The notes beneath the pieces are model-generated. The model was not told the origin of the DNA. It searched no databases and worked only from the letters and a program-made list of their open reading frames with translations. A stretch of 32,433 nt of DNA. Origin: Novosphingobium album (ex Liu et al. 2023) (lineage in GTDB: Bacteria > Pseudomonadota > Alphaproteobacteria > Sphingomonadales > Sphingomonadaceae). A program made the position numbers and the translations under genes. This document shows positions 31,729 to 32,433 of this stretch, piece after piece; the first letter of the stretch is position 1, and the number at the start of each line of letters is the position of its first letter. The stretch covers positions 1 to 32,433 of the forward strand of contig NZ_JARESE010000059.1 in NCBI RefSeq assembly GCF_029076845.1, in the 5' to 3' direction.

Positions 31729-31750
31729 GCTAGGTAGCTCTCTAGGTAGC
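31729..31750. repeat. Double CTAGGTAGC repeat, copy 2
   Basis: Identical 22 bases to 11693-11714 and at the same distance (65 bases) from the preceding 45-bp repeat. The 64 bases between differ apart from short matches such as TTTCC. This suggests that a second element with the same kind of left end begins here. Confidence 0.6.
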
Positions 31751-31802
31751 AGCGCGCTAATTCGGCACTGCGGCTACTCAGCCTCCGCACATCAGCGTTC
31801 AC

Positions 31803-31862
31803 GGTGAAAGATTCATGGCCTGCGCTTTGTCCGACTGCGCGTGAGCGAGTCGGCGTTTCACC
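31803..31862. repeat. Nested inverted repeat
   Basis: Outer arms GGTGAAA (31803-31809) and TTTCACC (31856-31862) enclose inner arms CCGACT (31831-31836) and AGTCGG (31848-31853). The outer arms are separated by unpaired bases. It could be an operator region, a structured RNA or chance. Confidence 0.3.
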
Positions 31863-31960
31863 TCTCAGCCAGCGCGACTGCTACCCATCTTGCTCCGCAC
31901 CAGCATCGCACGCTGGGATGGCCGCTTAGAGCCTCAGGCAGCGCGGTGTCATAATGACAG

Positions 31961-32332
31961 CTAGGCCACCCGAGCTCCGATCCAGATCACCCGGCCGACA
32001 ATATCGACGCCTTTGCGCTGGATGCCCTGCCAGCTCGGATATGCAGGGTGGTCGGTAAGAACGGTCAGACGGTTCTTCGTTGGGTCGATCGCTATTCGCC
32101 TTACGAAGATTTCAGAAGACCCACGGATGGCGTAAAGGCCTTCACGCACGCTCTCCTGGAAGCGAACTCGGCTAATCATAACCTCGTCGCCATTGCAGAG
32201 GGTCGGCTCCATCGCCTCACCAACAATTGGCAAGATTGCAACACTGGCGGGCTGATCACACAGCCGACCGAGCCAAGCCGCATCAACCAGCCGCCATTGT
32301 GAGCGTGAATCGTTACCTGTCCCGTTCAGCAA
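31961..32332 (-). CDS. S24 (LexA/phage-repressor-like) peptidase, 5' end uncertain
   Basis: A 123-residue peptidase domain of the S24 family: GEAMEPTL corresponds to the catalytic-Ser motif GDSMEPT, though with Ala in place of the residue preceding Met, and GLYAIR and VRRIAI with Lys/Arg near it follow. Only a TTG at 32332 can start this frame; the frame continues upstream for 24 codons to a TGA at 32402-32404 without an ATG or GTG, and the DNA-binding helix-turn-helix of a repressor is absent. It may be truncated, frameshifted, or continue past the window. Such genes sit at regulatory ends of phages and integrative elements. Confidence 0.65.
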   Translation of the reverse strand: MLNGTGNDSRSQWRLVDAAWLGRLCDQPASVAILPIVGEAMEPTLCNGDEVMISRVRFQESVREGLYAIRGSSEIFVRRIAIDPTKNRLTVLTDHPAYPSWQGIQRKGVDIVGRVIWIGARVA

Positions 32333-32433
32333 TGGGACTTTTACTATCGAACGCTGCCCGACTGTCGGCTGTAGCGCGACGATTACGGAGTCCGGTCGGC
32401 GTCAATTTTGATGGCCGATAGGTGGCCGCGCCG

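Larger units (their letters stand above)
31665..31960. other. Noncoding region after the right att repeat
   Basis: These 296 bases hold no convincing gene. They contain the second double CTAGGTAGC repeat (31729-31750) and a nested inverted repeat at 31803-31862. I see no promoter or RNA gene that I can name. Confidence 0.5.

Overview
The window comes from a GC-rich alphaproteobacterium, most likely a sphingomonad. That assignment is inferred from the style of the MutL and MreB proteins, the mutL / mreBCD-mrdA-rodA layout and the base composition; no rRNA is present to settle it. It has three parts.

Part 1, core chromosome, 1-11628. A secreted nucleotide pyrophosphatase/phosphodiesterase-like enzyme is followed by a small His/Met/CxxC secreted protein and a His/Met-rich outer-membrane protein. 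A lipoprotein and mutL lie on the minus strand. The cell-elongation operon mreB-mreC-mreD-mrdA(PBP2)-rodA reads rightward, and a tRNA-Lys(CTT) gene ends the segment.

Part 2, a genomic island of about 20 kb, 11629-31664. It is bounded by a perfect 45-bp direct repeat, the 3' part of tRNA-Lys at 11584-11628 and its copy at 31620-31664, a classic tRNA attachment-site duplication. No integrase, transposase or conjugation gene is visible inside. The cargo is almost entirely metal resistance. A thioredoxin TrxC gene stands alone at the left edge. A divalent-cation block on the minus strand (20728 to 12419) encodes a CDF exporter, DUF3703, a His-rich secreted protein, an unknown secreted protein, CzcC-CzcB-CzcA, a 61-residue Cys/His protein and DUF302. 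Divergent from it are a CadR/PbrR-type MerR regulator and a DUF3147 membrane protein, with a perfect MerR operator between. The copper block has a minus-strand arm (27099 to 21775): anti-sigma, CnrX-like sensor, ECF sigma factor, multicopper oxidase CopA, CopB, two small Cys/His secreted proteins and DUF411. Its plus-strand arm (27238 to 31554) holds CopC, CopD, a Cu P-type ATPase, DUF2933 and a CueR-type MerR regulator.

Part 3, 31665 to the end, looks like the start of a second element. A 22-bp double repeat lies at the same distance (65 bases) downstream of both 45-bp repeats, and a S24 (LexA/phage-repressor-like) peptidase gene with an unusual 5' end follows.

The most interesting system is the regulatory wiring. 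A CnrY-CnrX-CnrH-like trio, whose sensor keeps all five metal ligands of the nickel/cobalt sensor CnrX, sits directly upstream of copper oxidase genes. A shared promoter-like motif, TGAGGG-N16-CGTA, occurs with identical spacing in front of the trio, copA and copC. The TGA of the copA motif is also the sigma gene's stop codon. Together with two MerR regulators of different predicted charge specificity (Cys77/78 versus Ser77/78), the island appears to have three separate metal inputs. The motif and ligands are visible in the sequence; their function is inferred.
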